Source: an uncultured Bacilli bacterium
Lineage (GTDB): Bacteria > Bacillota_I > Bacilli_A > RF39 > UBA660
Length of the DNA stretch: 5,365 bases
Assembly (NCBI GenBank): GCA_947624075.1
Contig: CANQIM010000085.1
Span: forward strand, 1 to 5,365
Reading direction: 5' to 3'
Every line of letters begins with the position of its first letter. Position 1 is the first letter of the stretch. Of the stretch, positions 4,530 through 5,365 are shown one piece after another. Below the pieces are notes generated by a model, which was given only the letters and a program-made list of their open reading frames with translations, did not search any database and was not told where the DNA came from. The position numbers were made by a program, and so were the translations under genes.

Positions 4530-5321
4530 ATGAAAAAGAAAAACTATGAAAATTATAAAAATCTAAATAAAACGATGAATATAAAAATGCTAATTGCTTT
4601 TATACTTGGTGCGATAATATCAGTAACTTCATCTTATGCAATAGCCGAAACTTTAATCAAAAGTGCCGATGTATCGTATGTAGATAACTCTAAATTAGGA
4701 GCAACCAATGTTCAAGCAGCAATCGATGGAACCTGTACAAAGTTTAGTAATGATTTAGCAACTCTTTTAGATAAAATGTATCCTGTAGGAAGTATTTATA
4801 TTAGTACAAGTTTATCAACCCCAGCCCAAGTGGGAAGTGCAATAGGAGGTACATGGGCATCTTATGGAGTAGGTAAGACATTATTAAGTAGTACAACAAG
4901 TGAACAAACAGGAGGATCAAATACTGTAACTTTAACAACTGATAACCTGCCAAGTCATAGTCACTCATTTACACCATTAGGAAGTGTAACTAGTACTTTT
5001 ACTGGAACTGCTGTAAATACTAGTACTACAGGAAAACATAGCCATATAATTAATAACATTTTGAGTTGGCCTCATGTTCAAGATGGGACTAATCACGATA
5101 GCTATCATGCTGAGTGGAGCCCCAGTACAATAACTGCTTGGAGTGATAGAACTGCTACTTCAACAACAGATGGAGATCATTATCATTCTGTGACAGCAGA
5201 AGGAACAGTTTCAAGCACATTTACAGGAACAGCTGGAACTACAGGTGCAACAGGAAAGGCAACTGCTGTTAATGTTCAAAACCCATACATAACTGTTTAC
5301 ATGTATAAACGAACAAAATGA
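4530..5321 (+). CDS. Exported phage tail-collar-like surface protein, copy 2
   Basis: AGGAGG at 4515-4520 lies nine bases before the ATG. The first 76 of 263 residues (signal or anchor segment about 20-35, AIA-E site at 39, DVSYVDNSKLGATNVQAAID linker) match copy 1 with three changes. The display domain differs. After YPVGSIYIS (84-92) come GGTW (106-109), a TGGSNTVTL segment, then a long Ser/Thr/Gly-rich region with three HxH pairs at His143/145, 170/172 and 217/219 and a repeated STFTGTA (155-161 and 229-235). It ends in NPYITVYMYKR, like copy 1. HxH pairs in T4 tail fibres coordinate metal along a trimeric shaft, so a trimeric metal-bound fibre tip is plausible here. It is 46 residues longer than copy 1. 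It is probably an alternative surface-displayed binding protein under its own promoter; ligand and physiological role are unknown. Confidence 0.85.
   Translation: MKKKNYENYKNLNKTMNIKMLIAFILGAIISVTSSYAIAETLIKSADVSYVDNSKLGATNVQAAIDGTCTKFSNDLATLLDKMYPVGSIYISTSLSTPAQVGSAIGGTWASYGVGKTLLSSTTSEQTGGSNTVTLTTDNLPSHSHSFTPLGSVTSTFTGTAVNTSTTGKHSHIINNILSWPHVQDGTNHDSYHAEWSPSTITAWSDRTATSTTDGDHYHSVTAEGTVSSTFTGTAGTTGATGKATAVNVQNPYITVYMYKRTK
4992..5234 (+). repeat. Internal duplicated STFTGTA segments in surface-protein copy 2
   Basis: The motif STFTGTA is encoded at 4992-5012 and again at 5214-5234, each preceded by G-(S/T)-V-(T/S) and followed by a T/G-rich turn and TGK. The codons differ between the two, so this is an old protein-level repeat rather than a recent DNA duplication. 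It fits the beta-repeat build of a tail-fibre shaft. Confidence 0.6.
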
Positions 5322-5365
5322 AAAAGTCGTTTATTGTCGACCGAAACTTTTGTCATCATTTGTCG
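5322..5365. other. Short unassigned 3' flank with repeated TTGTC(G/A)
   Basis: After the stop codon the last 44 bases hold no ORF and no terminator hairpin that I can see. The hexamer TTGTCG occurs at 5334-5339 and 5360-5365, with TTGTCA at 5350-5355. The window ends too soon to say whether a mobile-element end, a binding-site array or another cassette begins here. Confidence 0.3.

Larger units (their letters stand above)
4294..4757 (+). repeat. Direct repeat, copy B: terminator, promoter, leader and 5' coding region
   Basis: This is the counterpart of 2379-2841. Conserved parts are the terminator hairpin, promoter and the leader to about 4428, then the coding region to codon 76. The protein differences in that stretch are only I15T, I32V and S46A. 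The leader between about 4429 and 4511 is unrelated or strongly diverged, while the ribosome binding site is again nine bases from the ATG. The conserved blocks are long enough to support homologous exchange between the copies. Confidence 0.85.

Noticed and set aside
2614..5321. Prophage tail module
   Set aside because: There are no other phage genes, each gene has its own promoter, and both proteins start with an export signal, so an isolated tail-fibre locus of a phage is less likely.

Overview
The window is an AT-rich, Firmicutes-like chromosomal segment. Shine-Dalgarno sites are strong, the genetic code is standard (TGA is used as a stop), and sigma-70-type promoters are recognisable. The Firmicutes-type yceD-rpmF pair and the style of the proteins suggest an uncultured or gut-associated low-GC Bacilli/Clostridia-like lineage; the exact taxon is an inference I cannot settle from sequence alone. 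All genes lie on the + strand.

Positions 1-2404 are housekeeping. The 3' two-thirds of a COG2509-type FAD-dependent dehydrogenase comes first. A short operon follows, with a promoter at 1045-1073, a membrane-anchored extracytoplasmic protein of unknown function, a YceD/DUF177 protein, ribosomal protein L32 (rpmF), and an intrinsic terminator. L32 has an unusual N-terminal extension that resembles the Prp-protease signal of Firmicutes L27. It would be cut exactly at the canonical L32 N-terminus.

Positions 2379-5321 are accessory. A unit made of terminator, promoter, about 170-nt leader and start of a surface gene is present twice, about 1.9 kb apart. Both copies encode a protein with an export signal and a nearly identical N-terminal stalk (73 of the first 76 residues), followed by different phage tail-collar/tail-fibre-like C-terminal domains. 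Each promoter has perfect TTGACA and TATAAT boxes, but the spacer between them contains a G homopolymer (G11 in copy 1; GGA then G7 in copy 2). This makes the spacers 20 and 19 nt rather than about 17. That is the architecture of a slipped-strand, phase-variable promoter.

Between the two copies lies an Rpn-family (PD-(D/E)XK) recombination-promoting nuclease/putative transposase. Its natural start codon appears to have changed from ATG to ATA.

My reading is that the right half is part of a repeated, probably phase-variable family of exported tail-fibre-like surface proteins. Expression could be switched by G-tract length, and the C-terminal domain could be exchanged by recombination between the conserved ends. 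The sequence directly shows the duplication, the G tracts and the domain organisation. Phase variation and domain exchange are inferences.
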